Shown in pieces: positions 35,287-45,172 of a stretch of 64,000 bases of DNA (positions are counted from its first letter, which is position 1; each line of letters starts with the position of its first letter). Under the pieces are notes generated by a model. That model saw nothing but the letters and a program-made list of their open reading frames with translations, ran no database searches and had not been told where the DNA came from. Source of the DNA: Pseudomonadota bacterium (lineage in GTDB: Bacteria > Pseudomonadota > Alphaproteobacteria > Rhizobiales > Methylopilaceae); assembly GCA_023388965.1 (NCBI GenBank), contig JAEWFF010000013.1, positions 20,722 to 84,721 on the forward strand. The letters run 5' to 3'. The position numbers and the translations under genes are program-made.

Positions 35287-36840
35287 ATGGCCGAGCCGTA
35301 TTACATCACCACCGCAATCGCCTATCCGAACGGCGCTCCGCATATCGGGCACGCTTACGAGGCGATCGCCGCCGATGCCATTGCGCGCTTTCACCGGCTC
35401 GATGGCCGCGATGTCTTCTTCATGACCGGGGCCGACGAGCACGGCATCAAGATGCTGCAGACGGCGCAGAAGGAAGGCATCACGCCGGCCGATCTGCTCG
35501 CGCGCAATGTGCCGAAATTCCAGGCCATGTGCGAGCGGCTGAACGTCGGCTTCGACCGCTATATCCGCACGACCGAGAAAGCCCACCATCTCGCTTCCCA
35601 GGCGATCTGGGAGAAGATGGAGGCGGCCGGCGACATCTATCTCGATACATACGCGGGCTGGTATTCCGTCCGCGACGAAGCCTTCTATGCGGAAGAGGAA
35701 ACGCGGGTCGAGAACGGCACGCGGCTCGGGCCGCAGGGCACGCCCGTCGAATGGGTCGAGGAGAAGAGCTATTTCTTCCGCCTGTCGGCCTATCAGGACC
35801 GGCTACTGAAGCTCTATGCCGACAATCCGGATTTCATCGGGCCGGACGCACGCCGCAACGAGGTCGTCAGCTTCGTCAAGGGTGGGCTTCAGGATCTGTC
35901 GATCAGCCGCACGACCTTCGACTGGGGCATCCGCGTTCCGGGCGCGCCCGATCACATCATGTATGTGTGGGTCGATGCGCTGACTAACTACATCACCGGC
36001 GTCGGCTATCCCGACACGCAGTCCGAAGCGTTCCGTAAATACTGGCCGGCGAATGTCCATGTCATCGGCAAGGACATTATCCGTTTCCACGCCGTCTACT
36101 GGCCGGCCTTCCTGCTGTCGGCCGGCATCGCGCCGCCGGAGCGTGTGTACGCGCACGGATTCCTGTTCAACAAGGGCGAAAAGATGTCGAAGTCGGTCGG
36201 CAACGTCATCGACCCCTTCACCATCACCGATGCCTATGGCGTCGATCAGGTGCGCTATTTCTTCCTGCGCGAAGTGCCGTTCGGGCAGGACGGCAGCTAC
36301 AGCCACGAGGCCATCGTCCAGCGCATCAATGCGGATCTCGCCAACGATCTCGGCAATCTCGCGCAGCGTTCGCTGTCGATGATCGGCAAGAATTGCGGCG
36401 CCGAGATTCCGAAGCCCGGTGCATTCTCCGATGCCGACAAGTCCATCCTTGCCGCGGCCGACGCGCTGATCGGCGAGACGCGCGAGGCGATGGAGGATTT
36501 CGCACTGCACACCATGCTCGCCGCGATCTGGCGCGTGGTGGCGGACGCCAACCGCTATTTCGCGTCCGAGGAGCCGTGGAAGCTCAAGGACGATCCCGAA
36601 CGCCGAGCGACCGTGCTCTACACGACGATCGAGGTTCTGCGCACGCTCGCGATCCTGACGCAGCCCGTCACGCCGGCGGCATCCGCAAAACTGCTCGATC
36701 TGCTCGGCGTTGCCGCGGACAGGCGCGATTTCGCGGCACTGGCAGAAGAGGGGCGTCTCGTGCCCGGAACGGCGCTTCCAGCGCCCGCGCCCGTCTTCCC
36801 GCGCTATGTCGAGCCGGAGGAGGGCGGGGCGGCGACATGA
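35287..36840 (+). CDS. metG: Methionyl-tRNA synthetase
   Basis: Charges tRNA-Met. Class I signature HIGH at residues 19-22 and KMSKS at about 299-303, with catalytic-core landmarks such as [10 protein letters not shown] and FDWGIRVP. 517 residues: the short form without a C-terminal tRNA-binding extension. No zinc-knuckle cysteines are visible in the connective peptide region. ATG at 35287 is the only start consistent with the family N-terminus. The stop overlaps the tatD start by ATGA. Confidence 0.98.
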   Translation: MAEPYYITTAIAYPNGAPHIGHAYEAIAADAIARFHRLDGRDVFFMTGADEHGIKMLQTAQKEGITPADLLARNVPKFQAMCERLNVGFDRYIRTTEKAHHLASQAIWEKMEAAGDIYLDTYAGWYSVRDEAFYAEEETRVENGTRLGPQGTPVEWVEEKSYFFRLSAYQDRLLKLYADNPDFIGPDARRNEVVSFVKGGLQDLSISRTTFDWGIRVPGAPDHIMYVWVDALTNYITGVGYPDTQSEAFRKYWPANVHVIGKDIIRFHAVYWPAFLLSAGIAPPERVYAHGFLFNKGEKMSKSVGNVIDPFTITDAYGVDQVRYFFLREVPFGQDGSYSHEAIVQRINADLANDLGNLAQRSLSMIGKNCGAEIPKPGAFSDADKSILAAADALIGETREAMEDFALHTMLAAIWRVVADANRYFASEEPWKLKDDPERRATVLYTTIEVLRTLAILTQPVTPAASAKLLDLLGVAADRRDFAALAEEGRLVPGTALPAPAPVFPRYVEPEEGGAAT

Positions 36841-37634
36841 TCGTCGACAGCCATTGCCATCTCGATTTCAAGGACTTTTCGGCACAGCGGGACGATGTCG
36901 TCGCCCGCGCGAAAGCTGCGGGCGTCGGCGTCATGGTGACGATCTCGACGCGCGTGAAGCAGTTCCAGCAAATCGCTGAAATCATTGAGAGATATGACAA
37001 TGTATTTGGCTCGGTCGGCACTCATCCGCACCATGCTGACGAGGAACTCGATGTCACGGCCGAGCATCTGATCCGGCTTGCCGAACATCCGAAAGTCGTC
37101 GCCATCGGCGAGGCCGGCCTCGATTATCATTACGACAACGCCCCACGCCCGGCGCAGGAGCAGGGTTTCCGTACGCACATTTCTGCCGCGCGTGAAACCG
37201 GGCTTCCGCTCGTCATTCATGCGCGCGAGGCCGATGACGACATGATCCGCATTCTCGAGGAGGAAACCGGGAAGGGCGCGTTCCCGGCCGTTCTCCATTG
37301 TTATTCGTCGGGGCCGGAGCTGGCGCGGCGCGGCGTGGATCTCGGCTTCTATGTCTCGTTTTCCGGCATCCTGACATTCCGTAATTCGCAAGGAGTGCGC
37401 GACATCGCCGCAAGCGTTTCGGCCGACCGGCTGCTGGTCGAGACGGATGCGCCTTATCTCGCGCCCATGCCGCATCGCGGCAAGGTCAACGAGCCGGCCT
37501 ATACGGTGCATACAGCGGCCGTTCTGGCCGATCTGCGCGGCTGGACGCCGGAGGAAACCGCGCGCCGCACGACGGAGAATTTCGCGCGCCTGTTCACCAA
37601 GGTTCCGCGCGCGGCGCTCGGGCTGGCATCATGA
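36837..37634 (+). CDS. TatD family metal-dependent hydrolase
   Basis: TIM-barrel hydrolase with DNase activity in some members. N-terminal metal motif DSHCHLD (H6, H8), G-EAGLDYH block, His in [11 protein letters not shown], the HCYSSG segment and ETDAPYLAP. 265 residues. Overlaps metG upstream and the MBL gene downstream by four bases each. The usual neighbour of metG and holB in this group of bacteria. Confidence 0.94.
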   Translation: MIVDSHCHLDFKDFSAQRDDVVARAKAAGVGVMVTISTRVKQFQQIAEIIERYDNVFGSVGTHPHHADEELDVTAEHLIRLAEHPKVVAIGEAGLDYHYDNAPRPAQEQGFRTHISAARETGLPLVIHAREADDDMIRILEEETGKGAFPAVLHCYSSGPELARRGVDLGFYVSFSGILTFRNSQGVRDIAASVSADRLLVETDAPYLAPMPHRGKVNEPAYTVHTAAVLADLRGWTPEETARRTTENFARLFTKVPRAALGLAS

Positions 37635-38449
37635 CCTACAACGTCACCATTCTCGGCTGCGGATCATCGGGCGGCGTGCCGCGCGTCGCGCAGGGCTGGG
37701 GCCGGTGCGATCCGAACGAGCCGAGGAACCGCCGCCGCCGCTGCTCGATTCTGGTGCGCCGTACGGGCGCTGGCGGCACGACGCAGGTCTTGGTGGATAC
37801 GTCGCCGGATTTACGCGAACAGTTAATCGGTGAAAGCGTCGATTTACTCGATGGCGTAATCATTACGCATGACCACGCCGACCATACACACGGCCTTGAC
37901 GATCTGCGGCCGCTTTACATCCACAACCGCAAGCGCATCGACCTCTGGCACGATCCGCAGACCTCCCGCGTCCTGCGCCAGCGCTTCGCTTATGCCTTCG
38001 ATCCGCCGCCCGGAAGCGCGTATCCGCCGATCCTCGATGAGCATTACATCGTGCCGGAAGAGCCTGTTTCCATTGAGGGGGCGGGCGGCGAGGTGACGGT
38101 TTCGGCGTTCCGTCTGCCGCATGGTCCGGACACCGAGGCGCTCGGCCTGCGCTTCGGCGGCATGGCCTATACGCCCGATGTTAGCGCCATCCCGGACGAG
38201 CGGCTGGACGATCTGCGGGGCCTCGATCTGTGGATCGTCGATGCGCTGCGCATCGCGCCGCATCCGAGCCATTTCACGCTCCAGGAAGCCTTGGGGTGGA
38301 TCGAGGCGCTGAAGCCGAAACGCGCCGTTTTGACAAACCTGCACACCGATCTCGACTACCGCACGATCAGCGCCGATCTGCCGGAGAATGTCGTGGCGGC
38401 TTATGACGGGCTGACGGTCGATTTCAACGGGTCACCCGACGCATTTTGA
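37631..38449 (+). CDS. MBL-fold metal-dependent hydrolase (PhnP-like)
   Basis: Metallo-beta-lactamase-fold phosphodiesterase-like enzyme. GCGSSGGVPR near the N-terminus is typical of the PhnP/RNase Z-like group; the metal motif HDHADH is at about 80-85; later ligands lie in FRLPHGPDT, YTPDV and TNLHTDLDY. 272 residues. It ends the tmk-holB-metG-tatD block. True substrate unknown. Confidence 0.92.
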   Translation: MTYNVTILGCGSSGGVPRVAQGWGRCDPNEPRNRRRRCSILVRRTGAGGTTQVLVDTSPDLREQLIGESVDLLDGVIITHDHADHTHGLDDLRPLYIHNRKRIDLWHDPQTSRVLRQRFAYAFDPPPGSAYPPILDEHYIVPEEPVSIEGAGGEVTVSAFRLPHGPDTEALGLRFGGMAYTPDVSAIPDERLDDLRGLDLWIVDALRIAPHPSHFTLQEALGWIEALKPKRAVLTNLHTDLDYRTISADLPENVVAAYDGLTVDFNGSPDAF

Positions 38450-38524
38450 TGCCGTGAACAGGGCCTTGCGCTCGCGCTCTTTTAGGGACTGTAATGCCAC
38501 CAAGGCCCGGGGAATGGGGGCAAA

Positions 38525-39484
38525 ATGAAAACGACTTCTGGGCTTTTGGCCTGCGTATTTGCCGCCGGAACTGCGCATGCCGGCGATCTTGCCGCCGCGC
38601 CGGGTCAGACTTGCCGGCTTCCTGGCCAGATCGGGATCGTCGCGTTCGAATGCGCCGGCGTCAGCCTGTCGGTCGGCGCCGTTTATGGACAAAGAGAAAC
38701 GACGGATGGCGTGATCGCCACGCCTCCGACCGGTACGCCGGGGACCCTGCTATCGGGAAGCGATTTCGATTTCGACGGTGATATCGGGCCGGACATCCAT
38801 GCCCGATGGCGAGCCGGCAATGGCTGGTCGCTGGAGGGACGCTATTTCTCCAGCGAAGGGGAAGCGGCGGCTGAAATTCCCTCGATCACGACTTTCCGTA
38901 CCGCAGGCATAGGCGTGACCATTCTGGGCGGCGGCTCGATCGGCGCAGCCTATTCATCGGATTTCCAGAGCGCCGAAATCAATGTGGTCAAAGAACTGAC
39001 GCCCGGCATATCGCTGCTGGCGGGCGTTCGCCATTTCGGCGTCGACGACAACCTCCGGGTCAACATCGCGTCACCGGCCACCTATACCAACTGGGCGGTC
39101 GAGAACGATATGTGGGGCGGGCAGCTCGGCGTGAGGTTCGGTCTTGAGAGTCAGAGCCTTCCGCTGCGCTTTGACGCCACGTTCAAGGCGGGGCTGTACC
39201 GCAACTCCGTTGGCAACGACTTCAGATCGACGATCGTCGGCGGAGATTCCGAATACGCTTCCGAACAATCCTTCGGCGGCGAGATCAATCTCGTGGCGAC
39301 GTACTATGTCACGGATCGGTTCTCGATCCAGGCGGGCTACACAGGCACCTGGCTCGACAATGTTGCCGTGGCTTCAGCCACGGCCCAGAACACCACCCAG
39401 GCCCCAGGCGGGACGTCGAGCCAAATCGGTTACGACAATATCCGCTACGACACGTTCAGCTTGCGGGCATCTTACGATTTCTGA
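38525..39484 (+). CDS. Outer membrane beta-barrel protein (Lpg1974-like)
   Basis: Probable outer membrane porin-like barrel of 319 residues. Signal peptide of about 19 residues (ends AHA before GDL), alternating amphipathic strands with many Gly/Asn/Tyr residues and a C-terminal Phe (LRASYDF), the sorting signal for barrel assembly. Two cysteines in the mature N-terminus (QTCRLPG and FECAGV) may form a disulfide. Resembles the Lpg1974 pore-forming family, and I cannot name a substrate. The next 130 bases contain no gene I can support. Confidence 0.75.
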   Translation: MKTTSGLLACVFAAGTAHAGDLAAAPGQTCRLPGQIGIVAFECAGVSLSVGAVYGQRETTDGVIATPPTGTPGTLLSGSDFDFDGDIGPDIHARWRAGNGWSLEGRYFSSEGEAAAEIPSITTFRTAGIGVTILGGGSIGAAYSSDFQSAEINVVKELTPGISLLAGVRHFGVDDNLRVNIASPATYTNWAVENDMWGGQLGVRFGLESQSLPLRFDATFKAGLYRNSVGNDFRSTIVGGDSEYASEQSFGGEINLVATYYVTDRFSIQAGYTGTWLDNVAVASATAQNTTQAPGGTSSQIGYDNIRYDTFSLRASYDF

Positions 39485-39614
39485 TGTGAAACCGACGGGG
39501 CTCCACCGCAAGATAAGATAATCAAAGTAGGTTCCATAATATATCTTATGCGACTCAAGCATTAGGCAAGCAGCACGTACGTGGTCTTCCCGGTCCGGAT
39601 TTGCGGCCTTTGTT

Positions 39615-41129
39615 TCAGAAACCCATGGGCAGCGTTTCGGCGGCTTCCGCTGCGTCAGGTCGTCCGGGCCGCGTCTGCCAGCCCAGATCGGGAAACGCGA
39701 CCACACGGTTGCCGCGGCGGTCGTTCTGGATCGTGAGGAAACCCTTTTCCTCCATATAGGTCAGCAGACGCCGCGCACGGCCCGGCGAACGGCTGCCGCA
39801 TATGCGCGCGAGCTGAAGATCGCCGGGGCATGGCGCCTGCTCCATCGCGGCGCGAGCAAGCGTCAGGAACAAGCCCTGAAGGTCTTCGGAAAGCTGTGCG
39901 GACAGCGCGACCGCCGCGTCCCATTCCTCGCCGTTCTGCCTGGCGGGTTCCGGCACTCCGGCGCGTGCGATCGCCAGCCGGCGGCGAAATTCCGGCAGAT
40001 CGAGCGGCTCGCCCGGCACGCTCTGGATGCGGCACCGCATGACAAAATCCTGATACAACACCGCGACCGAACGAAATGCGGATTCAGGGTCGGCGACCAC
40101 GGCCCGCAGCGCTTCGTCCAGAGCGGCGGCGCGGACAGCCTGATCGATTTCCGTTTCCGGTTCGGATGGCGTTTCGGCCGCTGTCACCGGGCGCGTTTCA
40201 GCAAGCTGGCGCAGCAGATCGTTCGTGCTGGTCGCGCGGGACGAGATGGGCGCCCTCTCCTGCATAACCGGTGCGAAGATCACGTCCTCGATGTCGTGCG
40301 CCGCCTCTTCCGGCAACGGAATGAGTTTCGGGCTGACGCTTTTCGCGCCCGTCTCCACTTTATCGATATGTACGGTCAGCGCGCGTCTGGACAAAGCCGG
40401 CCCAAGCGCGACAAAGCTGCCGCGTTGCAGATCGCGGAACGTTTCGGCCTGCCGCCTTTCCATACCCAGAAGATCGGCCGCCCGCGCCATGTCGATATCG
40501 AGAAAGGTGCGCCCCATCAGGAAATTGGAGGCTTCGGCGGCGACGTTCTTGGCAAGTTTTGCGAGGCGCTGCGTGGCGATGACGCCGGCAAGCCCTCTCT
40601 TTCGTCCGCGCGACATCAGGTTCGCCATCGCACCGAGGGCGATCTTGCGCGCCTCTTCCGTCACGTCGCCGGCGGCGGACGGCGCGAAAAGCTGGGCCTC
40701 GTCCACGACAACGAGAACCGGATACCAGTAATCGCGCGGCACATCGAACAGGCCGTTGAGGAACGCGCCGGCGCAACGCATCTGGGTTTCCAGATCGGCG
40801 CTTTCGAGATTGAGCACGGCCGACACCCGATGCTGGCGGACGCGGCGGCCGATTTCTTCAAGCTCGCTGTCGCTGCGCTCCGCATCGACGACGAGATGCC
40901 CATACCGCTCGGAGAGGCTCACGAAATCGCCTTCCGGGTCGATCACCACCTGCTGCACCCAGCGCGCGCTCTGCTCGATCAGACGGCGCAGGAGGTGGGA
41001 CTTTCCGGACCCGGAATTCCCCTGCACCAGCAGCCGCGTAGCCAGCAATTCTTCAAGGTCGATTGAGACGCGCGCACCATTCTGCTGCGCGCCCATATCG
41101 ATGGCGACCTGCATCCCGAAACGATCCAA
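39615..41129 (-). CDS. HerA-like P-loop ATPase with C-terminal winged-helix segment
   Basis: ATPase of the HerA/DUF87 superfamily, which includes DNA-pumping translocases. Walker A GNSGSGKS at residues 37-44, Walker B VLVVVDEAQLF ending near D143-E144, and an IATQRLAKLAKNV sensor-like stretch. The protein is longer (504 residues) than the core: a variable acidic linker of about residues 290-350 and a C-terminal region ending in a winged-helix-like LARICGSRSPGRARRLLTYMEEKGFLTI. No nurA nuclease gene is adjacent. An alternative start is the ATG at 41114. A 113-base gap follows to the DUF488 gene. Confidence 0.8.
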   Translation of the reverse strand: MDRFGMQVAIDMGAQQNGARVSIDLEELLATRLLVQGNSGSGKSHLLRRLIEQSARWVQQVVIDPEGDFVSLSERYGHLVVDAERSDSELEEIGRRVRQHRVSAVLNLESADLETQMRCAGAFLNGLFDVPRDYWYPVLVVVDEAQLFAPSAAGDVTEEARKIALGAMANLMSRGRKRGLAGVIATQRLAKLAKNVAAEASNFLMGRTFLDIDMARAADLLGMERRQAETFRDLQRGSFVALGPALSRRALTVHIDKVETGAKSVSPKLIPLPEEAAHDIEDVIFAPVMQERAPISSRATSTNDLLRQLAETRPVTAAETPSEPETEIDQAVRAAALDEALRAVVADPESAFRSVAVLYQDFVMRCRIQSVPGEPLDLPEFRRRLAIARAGVPEPARQNGEEWDAAVALSAQLSEDLQGLFLTLARAAMEQAPCPGDLQLARICGSRSPGRARRLLTYMEEKGFLTIQNDRRGNRVVAFPDLGWQTRPGRPDAAEAAETLPMGF

Positions 41130-41242
41130 ACTGATGTTTTTTCAGGCCCTGCCTAGCATATCGGGCAAGCCGTCCGGGCGCTCGCGGCTACCTGTCCACA
41201 CCTGTCGGGGCGGCCCGCACCGCCGCTGGCTGCCGAAACGGC

Positions 41243-41698
41243 TTAATCCGCCGTTTCCGGCATCAGATGCGCAATGCGCGCGCCGAGATCGTCATGCACG
41301 CGCTCCGCCAGGATCGCGCGGTGGCAATGCGCCGGGTCGTGCTCGAAACACATCAGGCAGATTTTCTTTCCAGTCTTCATCATTTCCAGCAGTGTCTCAT
41401 AATCATGCTTGGCGCCGCCGGTGCGCATCTGCGCGGCATAGATGCGGTTGAAGGCCGTCCAGTCCCTGGCATGGGAGGCGTCGCGCCCCTCCTTCGGCGT
41501 GCCGAGATCGCGCAGATGCACATAATCGATGCCGATACCGTCCAGCGCCGAGGCGAGCTGATTCTTGGAAAAGCCCGGCTTGCGCGAGGACACGACCGCG
41601 CGGACATCGACCAGGAGATCGATTCCGGCCTCTTTCAGCGTCTCAAGAACGGCTTTCTGCGACGAGCCTTCGTAGCCGATGGTCGCGAGCTTCTTCAT
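41243..41698 (-). CDS. DUF488 family protein, short form
   Basis: A 151-residue DUF488 protein: N-terminal TIGYEGSSQKAVLETL, VDVRAVVSSRKPGFSKN, the CHR motif CFEHDPAHCHRAILAERV, and YVHLRDLGTPKEGR. Family function is not known. Paralogous to the gene at 24158 but much shorter in its central part. It is transcribed divergently from mazG, whose start is 69 bases away. Confidence 0.88.
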   Translation of the reverse strand: MKKLATIGYEGSSQKAVLETLKEAGIDLLVDVRAVVSSRKPGFSKNQLASALDGIGIDYVHLRDLGTPKEGRDASHARDWTAFNRIYAAQMRTGGAKHDYETLLEMMKTGKKICLMCFEHDPAHCHRAILAERVHDDLGARIAHLMPETAD

Positions 41699-41767
41699 GC
41701 CCTTGCCTCATCGCCGTGAACGTGGCCGATAGGATAGCGCACGCCTGAACGCTGCCAAGGAGGCACT

Positions 41768-42592
41768 TTGACCCCGTCCCGCGACATCGACTGCCTGATT
41801 GCCATCATGGCCGCTTTGCGCGATCCGCAAACCGGCTGCGCCTGGGACATCAAACAGACCTTTGCGAGCATCGCGCCCTATACGCTCGAGGAAGCAGCCG
41901 AGGTTGCCGACGCGATCGCGCGGGAAGATCTGGACGATCTGCGTGAGGAACTCGGCGATCTTCTACTTCAGGTCGTTTTTCACGCCCGCATGGCCGAGGA
42001 GGAAGGCGCGTTCGCCTTTCCCGATGTGGTCGAGGCCATCACCTCAAAGCTGATCCGCCGCCACCCGCACGTCTTCGGCGATGCGCGCGGTCTCAGCGCC
42101 GACGAGGTGAAGGGCATGTGGGATGCCATCAAGGCGCAGGAAAAGGCCGAGCGCGCGGCGCGGCGCGGTACGGACATTCAATCGGCAGCCGGTCTTCTCG
42201 ATTCCGTGCAGGATGCCCTGCCCGCCCTCTCCCGCGCGGTCGCGCTTCAGGCCAGGGCAGGCACGGTCGGCTTCGACTGGAATTCGGCGAAGCTCGTTCT
42301 TGCGAAAATCCGTGAGGAAATCACGGAGGTCGAGGAGGCTCTCGACGAGGCGGCGAGCGACGAGGAGCGTCTGGACGAAATCGGCGACCTTCTGTTCGCG
42401 GTCGCAAATCTTGCGCGCCATGTGAAGGCCGATCCCGAGATCGCATTGCGCCGCGCCAATGCCAAATTCGAGCGCCGCTTCCGTTTCATCGAGAAAGGGC
42501 TGGCACTACAGGGCCGCACGCCCGCACAATCCACGCTGGAAGAGATGGACGGGTTATGGAACGCGGCCAAGGCCGAGGAGCGTTCGAAATAG
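41768..42592 (+). CDS. mazG: Nucleoside triphosphate pyrophosphohydrolase MazG
   Basis: Hydrolyses (d)NTPs to monophosphates, helping to clean nucleotide pools and lower (p)ppGpp. Two tandem all-alpha MazG domains are visible: residues about 15-130 (CAWDIKQTFASIAPYTLEEAAEVADAI and ELGDLLLQVVFHARMAEE) and about 150-260 (GFDWNSAKLVLAKIREEITEVEEAL and DEIGDLLFAVANLARH). Start TTG at 41768 with a perfect AAGGAGG eight bases before. 274 residues. It converges on hflX, with 12 bases between stops. Confidence 0.96.
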   Translation: MTPSRDIDCLIAIMAALRDPQTGCAWDIKQTFASIAPYTLEEAAEVADAIAREDLDDLREELGDLLLQVVFHARMAEEEGAFAFPDVVEAITSKLIRRHPHVFGDARGLSADEVKGMWDAIKAQEKAERAARRGTDIQSAAGLLDSVQDALPALSRAVALQARAGTVGFDWNSAKLVLAKIREEITEVEEALDEAASDEERLDEIGDLLFAVANLARHVKADPEIALRRANAKFERRFRFIEKGLALQGRTPAQSTLEEMDGLWNAAKAEERSK

Positions 42593-42604
42593 ATTAGCTG
42601 CGCC

Positions 42605-43948
42605 CTAAACGGCCGGATTGAACCGCCGGAGCACGCTGTCCGCACGTTCCGGCGGCACGCGTATGGTCAGTTTCACCAAGCCGTCTTCGGTGTCCGCACG
42701 ATCGAGCACTTCGGTGTGCTCGTAGAGCCAGTGCAATCCTTCACCGTCGGTCGAATCCACCGCGACGTCGAGGGTCGAGCGGCCCGCGGCAAGGCGGCTT
42801 TCGATCTCATCGAGCAGGACATCGACCCCCTCACCCGTCAGCGCCGAGACGACGGCGGGATGGCGTTTCTCGCGCCGCGCGATCTCGCGCAATTGCGCTC
42901 CGGCGGCATCGTCCAGCGCATCGATCTTGTTCCAGACCTCGATGATGCGTCCGCTGTCGGGATCGACACCAAGCTCCTTCAAAATCGCCGTCACATCCTT
43001 TGCCTGCGCCTCGCTGTCGCCGTGCGAGATGTCGCGTACGTGCAGGATGATATCGGCTTCCAGCACCTCTTCCAGCGTCGCGCGGAACGCGGCAACGAGC
43101 GTGGTCGGCAGATCGGAAATGAAGCCCACCGTGTCGGACATGATGATGCGCGTGCCATGCGGCAGCGCGATGGCCCGCAGGGTCGGGTCGAGGGTCGCGA
43201 ACAGCATGTCTGCGGCCATCACCTCCGCTTTGGTCATGCGGTTGAACAAAGTCGATTTGCCGGCATTGGTGTAGCCGACCAGCGCGACGATGGGATATGG
43301 CACGCGCTTGCGGCTGGCCCGGTGCAGGCCGCGCGTCCGCTTCACCTGCTCCAGTTCGCGTTCGATCTTGTGGATACGCTCGCCGATGACCCGGCGGTCG
43401 GCCTCGATCTGGGTTTCGCCCGGCCCGCCGAGAAAGCCGAAGCCGCCGCGCTGGCGCTCAAGATGCGTCCACGAGCGGACGAGGCGGCTCTTCTGCCAGT
43501 TCAGATGGGCGAGTTCGACCTGGAGCGTGCCCTCTTTCGTCTGCGCCCGCCGCCCGAAGATTTCGAGGATCAGGCCGGTGCGATCGAGCACCTTGCACGA
43601 CCACGCTTTTTCCAGATTGCGCTGCTGGACGGGCGACAGCGCCGTATCGACCACGACGAGATCGGCCTCATCGGCCCGCACCAGTCCGGCGAACTCCTCG
43701 ACCTTGCCGCTGCCGATGTAGGTCGCCGGACGAATCTGCGAGAGCGGAACGAGGCCCGAACGAACGACATCGAGATCGATGGCGGCGGCCAGCCCAACCG
43801 CTTCCTCAAGGCGCGCCTGTGGGCTGCGCAGACCGACTTCGGCTTTGCTTGTTCGCAGATGCGGAGCGATGACGATGGCGCGCCCGGTCGTGCCCTGCCC
43901 TTCGGGGGGCTGCAGTTCAGTGTCTGTCTTGCGCTGTGGCCCGGTCAA
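42605..43948 (-). CDS. hflX: Ribosome-associated GTPase HflX
   Basis: GTPase that splits stalled or heat-damaged ribosomes. N-terminal HflX domain with the Gly-rich linker [19 protein letters not shown], GTPase G1 GYTNAGKST near residue 222, G3 DTVGF and G4 NKID. 447 residues. The start is TTG at 43948 and overlaps the hfq stop in the four bases TTGA, so translation is coupled to hfq, as often seen in this order. Confidence 0.95.
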   Translation of the reverse strand: MTGPQRKTDTELQPPEGQGTTGRAIVIAPHLRTSKAEVGLRSPQARLEEAVGLAAAIDLDVVRSGLVPLSQIRPATYIGSGKVEEFAGLVRADEADLVVVDTALSPVQQRNLEKAWSCKVLDRTGLILEIFGRRAQTKEGTLQVELAHLNWQKSRLVRSWTHLERQRGGFGFLGGPGETQIEADRRVIGERIHKIERELEQVKRTRGLHRASRKRVPYPIVALVGYTNAGKSTLFNRMTKAEVMAADMLFATLDPTLRAIALPHGTRIIMSDTVGFISDLPTTLVAAFRATLEEVLEADIILHVRDISHGDSEAQAKDVTAILKELGVDPDSGRIIEVWNKIDALDDAAGAQLREIARREKRHPAVVSALTGEGVDVLLDEIESRLAAGRSTLDVAVDSTDGEGLHWLYEHTEVLDRADTEDGLVKLTIRVPPERADSVLRRFNPAV

Positions 43949-44193
43949 TCAGCCTTCTCGTCATCCGCTGCCTCAAACAGGGAAATAGGATGACCCGGCA
44001 TGATCGTCGAGATGGCGTGCTTGTAGACGAGCTGCGAATGCCCGTCGCGGCGCAGCAGGACACAGAAATTGTCGAACCAGGTGACGACACCCTGCAATTT
44101 CACGCCGTTGACGAGGAAGATCGTCAGCGGGACTTTATTCTTGCGGACGTAGTTTAGGAAAGTGTCCTGCAGGTTCTGGGCTCGGTCGGCCAT
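43945..44193 (-). CDS. hfq: RNA chaperone Hfq
   Basis: Sm-like hexameric RNA chaperone for small regulatory RNAs. The 82-residue protein carries Sm1 ([35 protein letters not shown]) and Sm2 with the canonical YKHAISTI. The C-terminal tail is short and acidic ([10 protein letters not shown]), typical of alphaproteobacteria, so it lacks the long enterobacterial tail. It sits 100 bases downstream of the aminotransferase gene start block and directly upstream of hflX. Confidence 0.98.
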   Translation of the reverse strand: MADRAQNLQDTFLNYVRKNKVPLTIFLVNGVKLQGVVTWFDNFCVLLRRDGHSQLVYKHAISTIMPGHPISLFEAADDEKAD

Positions 44194-44292
44194 GTTATTA
44201 TTGTCCTCCGGGTCCGCTTTATGCGGCTCTTGGGCCTTAAGTGTTCGCGTATTAGACGCAAGCCTGCGCTCTTGTGCAAGAGAGACTGAAGG

Positions 44293-45159
44293 CTATATCG
44301 CGCGCGATGCCGCGATAGAGTGAAAATTCTTCCTCAGGCGCTGTGCCAGCGGCCCTGGTCTGCCCGTTCCGATCAAAGTTGAATCGATCTGTACGACCGG
44401 TGTCACAATCGTCGTTGCCGAGGTGATGAAGGCTTCTTTCGCGGCCAGAGCCTCGGCCAGCGTGAAGCCCCGCTCCTCGATGCCCAGACCCTCCTGACGC
44501 GCGACATCGAACAGGGTCGTTCTGGTCACGCCTCGCAGGATGCCAATCTCGGCCGGCCGCGTGATGAGCACGTCATCCTTCGAGACGATCCAGGCATTGC
44601 TCGACCCCCCTTCGGTGATGAATCCATCACGGTCGATAAACCACGCCTCCCGTGCCCCTTGCGCCTTGGCCTGCATCTTCGCCAGCACATTGGGCAGCAG
44701 CCCGGTGGTCTTGATATCCACACGGCTCCAGCGATTCTCCGGCAGGGTAATGACCGAAATGCCCGCTTCCGCGACCTGTTCTCCCGCCGCCGGCGAAACG
44801 ATTTTGGCGGAAACGACCAATGTGGGCGGTACGCGCTCCGGATCCGGGAACAGGAAATCCCGCCGCGCGGCACCGCGCGTGACCTGAAGATAGACCAGGC
44901 CATCGCGGACGCGATTGCGGCGGAGCACTTCGGCAATCACGATCTGCAGGCACGCACCGTTCATCGGCGCCTGCATATCGAGTTCGCGGAGCGAGCGGGC
45001 AAGACGCGCCAGATGACGCTCCTCATCGATGATGTGCCCATCGCGCACTTCGCAGACTTCGTAGACGCCATCCGCGAACAGAAAGCCGCGGTCATCGACA
45101 TGCACCCGCGCCTCGGCATAGGGAACATAGCGGCCGTTCACATAGACAATCCGGCTCAA
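44293..45159 (-). CDS. Class IV PLP aminotransferase, D-alanine/branched-chain type
   Basis: PLP-dependent fold type IV aminotransferase of the D-amino acid transaminase group. N-terminal VYVNGRYVPYAEARVHVDDRGFLFADGVYE is characteristic; the catalytic Lys is about K148 (RVDIKTTGLLPN), and ITEGGSSNAWIV contributes the PLP site Glu. Start is TTG at 45159, chosen because it has AAGGAG at the right distance; the open frame beyond encodes trkA sequence in another frame. 288 residues. It lies 13 bases after trkA and probably in the same transcript. Confidence 0.9.
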   Translation of the reverse strand: MSRIVYVNGRYVPYAEARVHVDDRGFLFADGVYEVCEVRDGHIIDEERHLARLARSLRELDMQAPMNGACLQIVIAEVLRRNRVRDGLVYLQVTRGAARRDFLFPDPERVPPTLVVSAKIVSPAAGEQVAEAGISVITLPENRWSRVDIKTTGLLPNVLAKMQAKAQGAREAWFIDRDGFITEGGSSNAWIVSKDDVLITRPAEIGILRGVTRTTLFDVARQEGLGIEERGFTLAEALAAKEAFITSATTIVTPVVQIDSTLIGTGRPGPLAQRLRKNFHSIAASRAI

Positions 45160-45172
45160 GGCTCGCTCCTTC

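Noticed and set aside
39485..39614. Possible small gene between the beta-barrel and HerA-like genes
   Set aside because: Only short frames with no start signal; the longest overlaps both neighbours in shadow frames.
44269..44282. CTCTTG-TG-CAAGAG inverted repeat between hfq and the aminotransferase gene
   Set aside because: Two-base loop is too tight, and there is no T tract; probably chance.
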